Assembly: GCA_029259835.1 (NCBI GenBank)
Contig: JAJDEL010000694.1
Span: 1-6,756 of the forward strand
Source of the DNA: Planctomicrobium sp.
Lineage (GTDB): Bacteria > Planctomycetota > Planctomycetia > Planctomycetales > Planctomycetaceae
Direction of reading: 5' to 3'
DNA length: 6,756 nucleotides
This document shows, piece by piece, positions 1 to 6,494 of the stretch (its first letter is position 1; each line of letters opens with the position of its first letter). A program made the translations under genes and the position numbers. The notes beneath the pieces were generated by a model. The model was given only the letters and a program-made list of their open reading frames with translations. It was not told the origin of the DNA and did not search any database.

Positions 1-552
1 CGAAACACCCATCGATCCACCGACTTGCGGAACAAGATCAGGCCCACCCGGCAACGCAAATGCCGTTAATCCATTAGATTTACGACCGGTCACGCTGAAG
101 TATCCATTCGAGCGAATCGCCCAGTCCGACATCAATGCTTCCGCACCGAACCCGACCGATTGAAATGCGTGTTCCGAGACTCCATTCGTATATTCGCGAT
201 GGTTGTAGTAAGCATTTCCACCAAGAACCAAGCCGCCCATGTCTTGACGATACCCGACGCCAATGTCGCCACTCCAGTTGCCAGAGTCGTAATTCACATT
301 CCCGTGACCATCGATAAACAGGATGCTACCTGGATCTTCAAAAATCGCCATGAACGCACCAGCGCGGTAGTACCCATCCTGCACACCTGGTTGATTTCCA
401 CCAACGCCGCCAGCTTCAAAGCGGATCGGGCTATCGTTGAGATAGTTCCAGTCAATCTGCTGAGCCTGAGCCGATCCATCCAACATTGCAGCAGAAGCAA
501 AAGTTGCCACTGCAAAAGCTTTCAATGATTTCATTGTCGGTCGAAATTTCAT
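1..552 (-). CDS. Inverse autotransporter-like beta-barrel protein, N-terminal part (cut by window edge)
   Basis: The frame reads from an ATG at 552 down to base 1 without a stop: 184 residues, C-terminus missing. Residues 1-30 form a signal peptide (basic start, hydrophobic run, AQA before Q31). Residues 95-155 are rich in Gly, Tyr and Asn and alternate like transmembrane beta strands. The pattern GVGYRQD, then GGNAYYNHR (111-119), then GFGAEALMSDW (134-144) and SNGYF closely resembles the inverse autotransporter beta domain of intimin/invasin proteins, where Gly-Asn-x-x-Tyr-Asp and Gly-x-Gly-x-Glu motifs recur. It would sit in the outer membrane and might display a C-terminal passenger that is not visible here. 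The start at 552 has GAAGGA eight bases upstream; an in-frame ATG at 534 is the alternative. The family call comes from remembered motif patterns, not from a search. Another outer membrane barrel type is possible. Confidence 0.72.
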   Translation of the reverse strand, partial: MKFRPTMKSLKAFAVATFASAAMLDGSAQAQQIDWNYLNDSPIRFEAGGVGGNQPGVQDGYYRAGAFMAIFEDPGSILFIDGHGNVNYDSGNWSGDIGVGYRQDMGGLVLGGNAYYNHREYTNGVSEHAFQSVGFGAEALMSDWAIRSNGYFSVTGRKSNGLTAFALPGGPDLVPQVGGSMGVS

Positions 553-585
553 GTGACGTTTCCTTCGTCAGGTCAGTGCAGCCCA

Positions 586-618
586 TCATGAGATGCAGAA
601 TGAATATGTGGGGCTCAT
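586..618 (-). CDS. Possible 10-codon leader ORF upstream of the barrel gene
   Basis: An ATG at 618 opens a ten-codon frame (MSPTYSFCIS) that stops at 586, which is 33 bases before the barrel gene start. It has a good Shine-Dalgarno sequence, GAAGGA at 626-631, seven bases upstream. This is nearly the same as the one used by the barrel gene (GAAGGA at 561-566). The peptide has no run of regulatory codons of the kind seen in attenuators. It could be a translated leader or a chance start; only the ribosome site supports it. Confidence 0.2.
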   Translation of the reverse strand: MSPTYSFCIS

Positions 619-754
619 AGCGTTTTCCTTCATCGGTATGGAGATCATTTTGTGGTAACCGATCCTTGTAAAACTTGTCTTTGTCAGCAATTTCCCTCAA
701 GTATCGAAAACTTCGTGTCTCCAAACTTACGATAATGTTTTTTGAAACCACCCC

Positions 755-777
755 GCATCGGCACTATCCGCCGATGC
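755..777. repeat. GC-rich inverted repeat, possible operator
   Basis: Perfect 8-bp arms (GCATCGGC and GCCGATGC) flank a seven-base centre. No T-run follows on either strand in the right position, so it is unlikely to be a terminator. It lies 26 bp before the -35 box of the plus-strand promoter, a position where an activator or repressor could bind. Function is inferred from position only. Confidence 0.5.
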
Positions 778-803
778 TTACGGTCAAGAACGTGACTTGC
801 TCA

Positions 804-833
804 TTGAGTCTCACGACACGCCTCTGGTATGCT
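804..833 (+). promoter_or_regulatory. Candidate sigma70-like promoter of the Tat-exported protein gene
   Basis: TTGAGT (804-809) and TATGCT (828-833) are separated by 18 bp. Each matches the consensus at four of six positions. Transcription would start near 840 and give a leader of about 27 bases carrying the AGGAG site at 856-860. Confidence 0.4.
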
Positions 834-866
834 CCGCGAAAATCGATTTAGACATAGGAGCGAATC

Positions 867-2246
867 ATGTGGAACGGTAGTCGACGAAAATTTCTGGAAA
901 CGACTTCGGTACTCGCTGCCGGGAGTTTGTTCGGTTCTTCACTACTGGCTCAAACGCCCTTGGGGCAGCGACCGCAACAGCACAAATCGGTGAAGGTTCT
1001 CTTCCCCCGCGACCGAATTCCGATGACATTCATCATTGATGATTCGACCTGTCTGGTAAACATGGGCCACTTTTGCATTCCACAGTTTCATGCTTGTTAC
1101 CCGAACCGAGAAGTCTACAATAAGCCCTGGTACACATTTCCCCGCGAGATTCCAGACAGTTTCGTGCGCGAGTTCGGAGAATGGTGCGCCGAGAATGGCG
1201 TCAAAGGGAAGTACAGCATCGTTCCTTACCCTTCATGCGTCGGCTGGATGGACCGTGAACTCCCCGGCTGGTCCCGAAAAGCTCTTCAGGACAGCTTAAA
1301 GCTTGTCCGTGACTTGATGTTGCCAAACTGGGACATTCACCCGGAGATGATTACCCACACACGGGTCATCAATCTCAAAACCGGTCGCCCGTTCGACGAA
1401 ATCAGTCCGGCGACAATGGAAAACTCTTACCCTCAGGAAGACAAAAGCGTCGACGAGTTAGCTGCATACCTCGCTTACGCACTGCAAATTTTGAAGAACT
1501 GCGGACTGCCATGTGAAGGCGTCACCACTCCAGGTGGATTCGGGAACAAAGTGAAGCCAAAACTCTCCCTCGCAGTTCAGCAAGCCGTGCGCGATGTCTT
1601 TCAATCCGAGATCCCGCACCTCTTCAAGTATGTCGTTGGCGCAGGTGAGAGCACCGAACCGAGCGTCGAGCATGTCTCTGGACTAGGAACAGATGACATC
1701 AACCTCACTGTCAACATCCCGGCTGGGACTGGCGACTGGTTCGGCGGCTGGGAAGGAGACGTCACCCCGCAACCGGACCGCTACGCGACAGAGGATGCCT
1801 CTTCTGGCCGGTTGGTTGAACTTATAGAACAAGGTCAACCAGGTTTCTTCCTGTGCCACTGGCCTGGAATGTATTCGAACGGAACGAAGAACGGCTTCCA
1901 TACTTTCCAGCGCGTCGTGAATTCCATCCACTCAAAGTACCGCGACCGCGTCTACTGGATGAAACTCAGCGAAATCTCCCGCTACTGGGCTGCAAAGGAA
2001 TTGACCGAGATCAAAAAGAACGGCAACACCATCACTCTGAACGCACCGTTCGCCACGACCAATTTCACGATCAGTGCGGTATCAACTCAGGCTTCTCCAC
2101 AAATCACTGCTGCTCAAAAGCAAATCGCTCTCTCCGAAGTCCGCAACCGTTCAATGTTGAAACCAGGAACCTGGCATCGCGACGGGAAAAGCTCGACTCT
2201 CTGCTTCGATCTCCCGAAAGGCAAGACGACAATTCGTATGGCGTAG
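867..2246 (+). CDS. Tat-exported polysaccharide deacetylase-like protein
   Basis: The 459-residue product begins with a twin-arginine signal: SRRKFL at 5-10, a hydrophobic stretch to about 27, and probable cleavage after A28. It should therefore be exported folded. The mature part shows pieces reminiscent of the NodB/carbohydrate esterase 4 barrel: a strand ending in the acid pair D58-D59 (TFIIDD), two histidines at H158 and H164 (HPEMITH), TTPGGFG at 220-226 where the family has an Arg-Pro-x-Gly motif, and a late histidine in FLCHWPGMY (H331). The motifs deviate from the classical ones, so metal binding and deacetylase activity are inferred. The C-terminal 80 residues look like a small beta domain. 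The start is supported by AGGAG six bases upstream. No gene follows closely, so it is probably transcribed alone. Alternatives are a glycoside hydrolase-type barrel or an inactive relative. Confidence 0.6.
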   Translation: MWNGSRRKFLETTSVLAAGSLFGSSLLAQTPLGQRPQQHKSVKVLFPRDRIPMTFIIDDSTCLVNMGHFCIPQFHACYPNREVYNKPWYTFPREIPDSFVREFGEWCAENGVKGKYSIVPYPSCVGWMDRELPGWSRKALQDSLKLVRDLMLPNWDIHPEMITHTRVINLKTGRPFDEISPATMENSYPQEDKSVDELAAYLAYALQILKNCGLPCEGVTTPGGFGNKVKPKLSLAVQQAVRDVFQSEIPHLFKYVVGAGESTEPSVEHVSGLGTDDINLTVNIPAGTGDWFGGWEGDVTPQPDRYATEDASSGRLVELIEQGQPGFFLCHWPGMYSNGTKNGFHTFQRVVNSIHSKYRDRVYWMKLSEISRYWAAKELTEIKKNGNTITLNAPFATTNFTISAVSTQASPQITAAQKQIALSEVRNRSMLKPGTWHRDGKSSTLCFDLPKGKTTIRMA

Positions 2247-2318
2247 TCGTGCAAGTCTAGTTTTTGACCTCTAAGCACGTGACGAAAACCAAGAATCCCA
2301 ACGCCACCCAGTTTCAGT

Positions 2319-2347
2319 TTGACGAGATTTTCGGCGGGAATGATTAT
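2319..2347 (+). promoter_or_regulatory. Candidate distal promoter of the DUF2089-TPR operon
   Basis: TTGACG (2319-2324, five of six consensus bases) and GATTAT (2342-2347, four of six) are separated by 17 bp and run into a very AT-rich stretch. The start point would leave a leader of about 140 bases before the DUF2089 gene. The dyad at 2337-2366 overlaps its -10 region. Confidence 0.4.
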
Positions 2348-2366
2348 TAATTATTATCAACATTCC
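2337..2366. repeat. Dyad overlapping the distal promoter, possible operator
   Basis: The 6-bp arms GGAATG (2337-2342) and CATTCC (2361-2366) are perfect inverted copies around an 18-base AT-only-plus-C core containing two TTATTA copies. Arm centres lie 24 bp apart, a little over two helical turns, which would suit a dimeric repressor. Autoregulation by the adjacent DUF2089 protein is a guess from position. Confidence 0.35.
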
Positions 2367-2441
2367 ACACCCCAATAATCCACATAGTGAATCTTTACCA
2401 AGGAAGCATTACACATAAATTAAATAAACCCAAAACTGCTA

Positions 2442-2470
2442 TTGCGACAAACAGGACTCGCTTTTAGTAT
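2442..2470 (+). promoter_or_regulatory. Candidate proximal promoter of the DUF2089-TPR operon
   Basis: TTGCGA (2442-2447) and TAGTAT (2465-2470) are separated by 17 bp, each with four of six consensus bases. Transcription would begin near 2477 and give a short leader containing the GGAGG site. It competes with the distal candidate; both could be used. Confidence 0.35.
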
Positions 2471-2483
2471 TCCGAAAACACAT

Positions 2484-2488
2484 GGAGG
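2484..2488 (+). promoter_or_regulatory. Ribosome binding site that sets the DUF2089 start
   Basis: GGAGG lies four bases before the ATG at 2493. This favours that start over an in-frame TTG at 2442, which has no such site and whose extra 17 residues lie before the conserved zinc-ribbon start. Confidence 0.75.
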
Positions 2489-2492
2489 AAAA

Positions 2493-2882
2493 ATGGCACT
2501 TATCACAAACGTTTGCCCATACTGCAGTAACATATTGAAAGTTGACCGCATGCAGTGCGGTTGCTGTGAAGTTGTCATCGAGGCGGAATTCCCGGTGTCA
2601 CGGCTTGGTAACCTGCCAACTGAACATCAACGATTTATTGAAATGTTCATTCTGGCGGCTGGCAATTTCAAGGAGATCGCCAAGCTGACTGGCGTTTCCT
2701 ATCCGACAGTCCGATCACGCCTCAACAAAATCATCGATTCAGTCCGTGACGAAATCGGGAAAGAGGTCTCCACGGCAGGGACTCCACTGGATGCTGTGAT
2801 TCCGATTGCTGAAGAAGAAAAAACCACAAAGTCAAATTCTCTTGTTTCCCAAACAGCGGGAAGGCTCATCAAGAGCATTTGA
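2493..2882 (+). CDS. DUF2089 family zinc-ribbon/HTH regulator
   Basis: This is a 129-residue protein. The N-terminus is a zinc ribbon: CPYC at 8-11 pairs with C22 and C25, with an extra Cys at 24. Residues 33-81 match the DUF2089 pattern well: FPVSRLGNLP, then FIEMFILAAGNFKEIAK, then the recognition helix GVSYPTVRSRLNKII at 67-81. The family resembles a sigma-region-4-type helix-turn-helix and is thought to be a DNA-binding regulator. The C-terminal 45 residues are polar and of low complexity, so probably flexible. It should act in the cytosol. The next gene begins 51 bases downstream on the same strand with no terminator between, so the two are very likely co-transcribed and the TPR protein may be its target or control partner. 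The family is assigned with good confidence; its role in this organism is inferred. Confidence 0.88.
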   Translation: MALITNVCPYCSNILKVDRMQCGCCEVVIEAEFPVSRLGNLPTEHQRFIEMFILAAGNFKEIAKLTGVSYPTVRSRLNKIIDSVRDEIGKEVSTAGTPLDAVIPIAEEEKTTKSNSLVSQTAGRLIKSI

Positions 2883-2933
2883 ATTGAGTAAGTCAAATTT
2901 ACGTTCCGATGACTTTCGAAAAGGAGTTCAAAA

Positions 2934-4073
2934 ATGCAAACAACTCATGCGATTCATGAAGATGATCGACTCAACTCGGTCTTGCAGCAGGACCAAGTGC
3001 TTGTCACTTCTCTGAAAAGCGAAGACCGTCGACGAAAACGAAAGCGACTGACGCTTGGCCTGCTGATGTTGATATTCGGTGCAGGCATGGGCTTGCTCTT
3101 CACACAATCGGGCCATGCTTCACCGGGAGAAGATCTCGCTGCCGAGGGTTGGGAGTTATGGAAAGAACGACGAATCGTCGAAGCCGAAGAAAAGTTTGCC
3201 GAAGCAGTAAAAATCGCTCCAGAATCGACAAGTGCATGGAATGGTTTAGGGTGGGCAAGACTCAATCAGGGGAAAAGCTCGAGTGCGCTTGACGCGTTCG
3301 AGAAATGCCTGGAGATCGAACCTTCTGTGGGAGCCGCATTGAATGGAGCCGGGCAGGCGTTACTGTCTCTTCGAAAATACGATGAAGCAAAAACATATCT
3401 ACTAAAATGTGCTCCACTTGCTCCGGCCTCCTGGTATGGCTTGGCACGAGTCTCGCTGCTTCAAGGTGACTTCGACGAGGCTGTTAAATGGTCGCAGAAA
3501 GTTGTCAACGTAGATCCTCAAAACACAGTCGCCGCTAAAATTCTTGCTGCTGCTAAGAATCAAAAAATCCCAGATGACCTCCAGCGTCTCATCGAGCCAC
3601 CTGCGCGTAGAAGTGTGGAAGCCCTGAAAGGCTGGCAGTTCATCAACAGTGGTCGTGCGACTGAAGCAAAGGCTCACTTCCAGAAGCTACTGGAAAAGAC
3701 CCCGAACGACTTTGACGCGATGTGTGGATTGGCATTCAGCCTGTTAAATCTCGGCAACGTTGAGGAAGCAAAACCCTATTTTGAAAAGTGCATTGCTGAG
3801 AAAAAGAATAATCTGGGAGCGATCAATGGCCTTGCTCGCTGCTTGAAAATTGAAGGGAAAACCGAGGAAGCAATCAAGCTTTGGAAGGACATGGATGAGA
3901 CGGTTGGTCATATCAATGCAGGGACTGCTGGGCTTGCCTACACCTACCTCGAACAGGGAGAATTCAAACTTGCCATCCCCTATTTTGAACGACTCGTGGC
4001 AGCCGCACCTGATCGCAAAGAATTCCAACTTCGTCTGAATGCCGCTGAAATTGGTTTGAAAAACGCGAAGTAA
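2934..4073 (+). CDS. Single-pass membrane protein with periplasmic TPR repeats
   Basis: The 379-residue product has a cytosolic tail of about 38 residues ending in a strong basic patch (RRRKRKR, 32-38), one transmembrane helix at about 39-57, and then a TPR solenoid to the end. The basic patch places the N-terminus inside and the repeats in the periplasm. About eight repeats can be seen, near 66-97, 99-131, 133-162, 165-197, 227-258, 260-290, 294-322 and 329-361. A Gly-Leu-Ala-like signature recurs in the first helices (WNGLGWA, LNGAGQA, YGLARV, CGLAFS, NGLARC, AGLAYT). A linker at about 205-226 divides the array into two halves of four. TPR arrays bind other proteins; no catalytic residues are visible. 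AAGGAG lies seven bases before the ATG. It is the second gene of a pair with the DUF2089 regulator and is followed by a terminator. Confidence 0.85.
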   Translation: MQTTHAIHEDDRLNSVLQQDQVLVTSLKSEDRRRKRKRLTLGLLMLIFGAGMGLLFTQSGHASPGEDLAAEGWELWKERRIVEAEEKFAEAVKIAPESTSAWNGLGWARLNQGKSSSALDAFEKCLEIEPSVGAALNGAGQALLSLRKYDEAKTYLLKCAPLAPASWYGLARVSLLQGDFDEAVKWSQKVVNVDPQNTVAAKILAAAKNQKIPDDLQRLIEPPARRSVEALKGWQFINSGRATEAKAHFQKLLEKTPNDFDAMCGLAFSLLNLGNVEEAKPYFEKCIAEKKNNLGAINGLARCLKIEGKTEEAIKLWKDMDETVGHINAGTAGLAYTYLEQGEFKLAIPYFERLVAAAPDRKEFQLRLNAAEIGLKNAK

Positions 4074-4094
4074 ACAGCCAACAGTGCGGGTATG

Positions 4095-4148
4095 AACCGG
4101 AACGAGGTTGAGAATGGCTATCCATTCCTAACCTGTTCCGGTTTTCTT
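4095..4148 (+). terminator. Long rho-independent terminator after the TPR gene
   Basis: The nine-base arms AACCGGAAC (4095-4103) and GTTCCGGTT (4135-4143) pair perfectly. The stem continues through AGGTT/AACCT past one bulged G, then a two-base mismatch, then GAATGG/CCATTC closing on a CTAT loop. A T-rich tract TTTTCTT (4142-4148) follows. It begins 21 bases after the TPR stop codon. The opposite strand lacks a T-run, so it acts on plus-strand transcription only. Confidence 0.88.
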
Positions 4149-4149
4149 A

Positions 4150-4177
4150 TTGATAAACACGAACTTTCTGAGACAAT
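4150..4177 (+). promoter_or_regulatory. Candidate promoter of the secreted-protein gene
   Basis: TTGATA (4150-4155, five of six consensus bases) and GACAAT (4172-4177, four of six) are 16 bp apart, immediately after the terminator. The start would be near 4184, giving a leader of about 57 bases. Confidence 0.35.
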
Positions 4178-4240
4178 CGGTCGACATGGCGCGTCATTGT
4201 AGCCAAATGCTCGCATTCCCATTAAACAAGAGACGTTCCA

Positions 4241-4918
4241 ATGAAACCTCTTTTCGCCTTCGTATTAGCAATCCTGATCCCCACGGTTTGTTTTGCCCTG
4301 GCAACATCTGAAGTTGGCAACAAACCGCTTTCCAAAGCGAATTACACCGACTGGCCAGGGCTTGTTGATGCGGTCAATGACGACTCACGGGTGTATCAAG
4401 TTTGGGTCAATGGGGGTGAGACATTCTCATACGCTGGTGATACTGCGTCGGCGAATCGCGTTCTCAAAGAGTTTGCAGAAACCAAAGTCCCCAAACTGGA
4501 ACTTGTGATTTTACCGGGACCCGGTTCAAATGTGACAATCGAAAAGAAGCCGGTGACAATTGACTATCGAATTGAAGTCGCTGGAGGCATCACTCGAGCA
4601 GCACTCCTACGGGGTGGGCTTTCAAAAGTCCAAAATATTCACCCCACAATGACGATTTACATTACAGAAAACATCGATTTACAGAAATTGGCCATCCCGT
4701 CTGGACTGGTCATTTCGCAACTCTCTGACGTTGAGTCTCGCTACGAAACTGCTCTGGAAGACGATGATCCCCGTGTCCGTCAACATGCTGAAATATGGAT
4801 GAAGGCGCTCAACAAAGAATTCCGCCGGCAAGGTGAAAAATTCAAGCTACTGGAAAAACAAATCACAGAGATTGAAACATTCGTGGCTCAGCATCAGAAA
4901 AATTCCGTCTCAGAATAG
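4241..4918 (+). CDS. Secreted protein of unknown function
   Basis: I do not recognise a named family with certainty. The 225-residue product has a signal peptide (hydrophobic 4-18, cleavage probably after A19 or A21, no lipobox). Residues 36-120 form a mixed alpha/beta region with the markers WVNGGETFSYAGD (55-67), LKEFAE (75-80) and VILPGPG (89-95), followed by a strand ending IDYRIEV. This recalls secreted proteins common in planctomycetes, but I cannot name the family. Residues 172-190 (DDDPRVRQHAEIWMKAL) look like one HEAT-type helix pair, and 191-218 are charged and probably coiled coil. There are no catalytic motifs, and C17 lies in the signal peptide, so the mature part lacks cysteine. 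The Shine-Dalgarno is weak (AAGAGA about seven bases upstream). It converges on the next gene with only eight bases between stop codons. Confidence 0.75.
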   Translation: MKPLFAFVLAILIPTVCFALATSEVGNKPLSKANYTDWPGLVDAVNDDSRVYQVWVNGGETFSYAGDTASANRVLKEFAETKVPKLELVILPGPGSNVTIEKKPVTIDYRIEVAGGITRAALLRGGLSKVQNIHPTMTIYITENIDLQKLAIPSGLVISQLSDVESRYETALEDDDPRVRQHAEIWMKALNKEFRRQGEKFKLLEKQITEIETFVAQHQKNSVSE

Positions 4919-4926
4919 CTGGTGAC

Positions 4927-6429
4927 TCATCGCTCAACTGGCGTGATCTTCGCGACTTCAGGCTTTCCCTGAATGTGCTGAACTTCTCGATCGATAAGAA
5001 TTTCCGGAACAGGTGCGAACTTGCCATTATTCAGATCGATGACAGGTTGCATCACGACTGTTTGTTCCATTGCTTGCTCAGCACCTCCATCTTCATCTTC
5101 CAAAGGAATGTTGAGGATCACTTCAAATAATGGGCCATCAATCGCCTTCGCTTCTTCTTCATAAAGCCAGACAATTGGATGAAAGCCCTTGATCCAGGTG
5201 TAACCAAATCGCCCAGATCCAATTGCCACGACACCATATTCTGCTCCATACAGCGGTGATAACTGAGAAGCCCTGACGTGTTTTTTGAGCGTCGCGTTTG
5301 ATTCGAGGTCTCGATACTCCAATTCGTAATCGCGAATTACAAAGTTATGAGTTGTCTCCCAAAACTCAACAATTTGAAAAGGCTTAAATGTCGCCGGAGC
5401 AAAATCGAGACGCGTGTTCAGAATGAATAACAAAAGTGGAGCCGCAAACGCACCCAGAATCCCGATTCCGATAAAAGACGCAACAGGGCTGCTCGATTCT
5501 GGAGTCGGTTTCCTGAGACCTACTCCCAACAGGCCGCCGAGAAGAAACCCGCCGACAGCCAGGCCGACAGGTAGTTTCCAGTCGCCTCCGGTTGGAAAAG
5601 AGAACATCAACACGTCAAAGCCTGCCATCACAAGCAAGACGACAAACGAAATGAGGAACGTGATCATCAACGCCGTAAAAGGTGATGTCCCTTCCAGCGG
5701 CTGACCGTTTTTGAGAATGAATTCACGCTCTGGATCGAGTCCCAGAAATCCGTAAACAGTCAGCGTTTTATCTTCCTTGCCTGGGTGGTAAACCAACGTA
5801 ACATAATCCCCCTGCTTCAGGGTGCAGGACATCTGCTGCTCTTTTCCTCTCGACCAATGTTCTAGTTCAGGGACATCAGAAAAGACAAACTCATCGGTTA
5901 CTGGATGGCGATACGCAACTCTCGCGACATGCTGGAACGCGGGTGCGTCCTGCGTTCCTGTCAGCACTGGCTGGCAATCAATAACGCGCCCAATGATCGG
6001 TTCTCCTTGCTTCACATAGGCATAACGCCCAGAGTTCACAATCCCTAATACAAATTGCAAAACCCCTATTCCGATCAATCCAAAACCGATCCAGTGCAAC
6101 CCCTTCAACGGCAGAATGTAGAAGCTCAACCCCCGAACAAATGGAATTGGTGAGAAAACAACACACATAATCCCCAACGCAATCAGGGAAAAGATCAAAC
6201 CTTTCCGGCGTTTTGAATGTGATCCAGTCCGCAGATATTTCGGGATTGGCCTGGGACGCTCTGGCTCAAATTCTTCCCCATGGTCGAATTCAGAAGGTGG
6301 ATCGAATGGACCAAGATCGATCATGGTCGAGCCTGCATCTTCCGCACTAGAAGGCGCGGAAGTTGCAGAACCTTCACTTAACGGTTGGTCGTCAGGGACT
6401 TGAGACTGCTCTGGTGGAAACGATGCCAT
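4927..6429 (-). CDS. Five-pass inner membrane protein with DUF3592-like domains
   Basis: The 500-residue product has an acidic, Pro/Ser-rich cytosolic tail (1-70), a basic patch (SKRRK, 72-76) and hydrophobic segments at about 77-96, 111-131, 251-276, 285-304 and 316-337. Between segments 2 and 3 (132-250) is a beta-rich domain with GEPIIGRVIDC (142-152), VAYRHPVTDEFVF and GDYVTLVYHPGKED (207-220). This is the usual shape of DUF3592: Gly-x-Val strand, Val-x-Tyr strand, then Val-x-Val-x-Tyr-x-Pro. A second soluble part (340-430) may be a diverged copy of the same fold. The final 70 residues are acidic and likely disordered. The frame is open from 6555, but I chose 6429 because AAGGA stands five bases upstream and a good promoter lies inside the longer frame. 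No enzyme motif is visible; a structural or sensory role is possible. Confidence 0.72.
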   Translation of the reverse strand: MASFPPEQSQVPDDQPLSEGSATSAPSSAEDAGSTMIDLGPFDPPSEFDHGEEFEPERPRPIPKYLRTGSHSKRRKGLIFSLIALGIMCVVFSPIPFVRGLSFYILPLKGLHWIGFGLIGIGVLQFVLGIVNSGRYAYVKQGEPIIGRVIDCQPVLTGTQDAPAFQHVARVAYRHPVTDEFVFSDVPELEHWSRGKEQQMSCTLKQGDYVTLVYHPGKEDKTLTVYGFLGLDPEREFILKNGQPLEGTSPFTALMITFLISFVVLLVMAGFDVLMFSFPTGGDWKLPVGLAVGGFLLGGLLGVGLRKPTPESSSPVASFIGIGILGAFAAPLLLFILNTRLDFAPATFKPFQIVEFWETTHNFVIRDYELEYRDLESNATLKKHVRASQLSPLYGAEYGVVAIGSGRFGYTWIKGFHPIVWLYEEEAKAIDGPLFEVILNIPLEDEDGGAEQAMEQTVVMQPVIDLNNGKFAPVPEILIDREVQHIQGKPEVAKITPVER

Positions 6430-6434
6430 GGTTA

Positions 6435-6439
6435 TCCTT
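6435..6439 (-). promoter_or_regulatory. Ribosome binding site that sets the membrane protein start
   Basis: AAGGA on the minus strand ends five bases before the ATG at 6429. The alternative ATG at 6555 would add 42 residues of poor character and would place the candidate promoter inside the coding region. Confidence 0.7.
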
Positions 6440-6465
6440 ATGGTGGGTGCGTCTTGCCTGGACAC

Positions 6466-6494
6466 ATTTTGTGCTTCCCTTACAGAGACGTCAA
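6466..6494 (-). promoter_or_regulatory. Sigma70-like promoter of the five-pass membrane protein gene
   Basis: Read on the minus strand, TTGACG (6494-6489, five of six consensus bases) and CAAAAT (6471-6466, four of six) are exactly 17 bp apart. Transcription would begin near 6459, about 30 bases before the ATG at 6429. Confidence 0.5.

Larger units (their letters stand above)
553..866. other. Divergent intergenic region
   Basis: These 314 bases separate two divergently transcribed genes. They hold a possible short leader ORF and two similar GAAGGAAA ribosome-binding sequences on the minus side, a GC-rich inverted repeat near the middle, and a sigma70-like promoter on the plus side. I could not find a convincing -35/-10 pair for the minus-strand gene. 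An open frame of 99 codons crosses the region on the minus strand, but it runs out of frame through the signal-peptide sequence of the barrel gene and looks accidental. Confidence 0.6.

Noticed and set aside
452..751. 99-codon open frame on the minus strand across the divergent intergenic region
   Set aside because: It overlaps the barrel gene signal peptide in another frame, its end is Cys/Gly-rich nonsense from that overlap, and it resembles no protein family.
1458..1931. Minus-strand open frames inside the deacetylase-like gene
   Set aside because: They are shadows of a well-supported plus-strand gene, without ribosome sites or recognisable motifs.
2247..2285. Possible terminator after the Tat-exported protein gene (CGTGC...GCACG)
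   Set aside because: The stem is only five pairs with a loop over 20 bases, and no T-run follows the right arm.
2442..2492. Extended start (TTG at 2442) for the DUF2089 protein
   Set aside because: It has no ribosome site, and the extra 17 residues precede the normal family N-terminus. GGAGG before the ATG at 2493 is far better.
4870..4926. Possible terminator between the convergent genes ending at 4918 and 4927
   Set aside because: Only a four-pair stem before a short T-run is visible on the minus strand, inside the plus-strand coding end, which is too weak to call.
5414..6019. Plus-strand open frames of 65-96 codons inside the five-pass membrane protein gene
   Set aside because: Their Pro/Asn-rich products are the complement of transmembrane and domain codons of the real gene.
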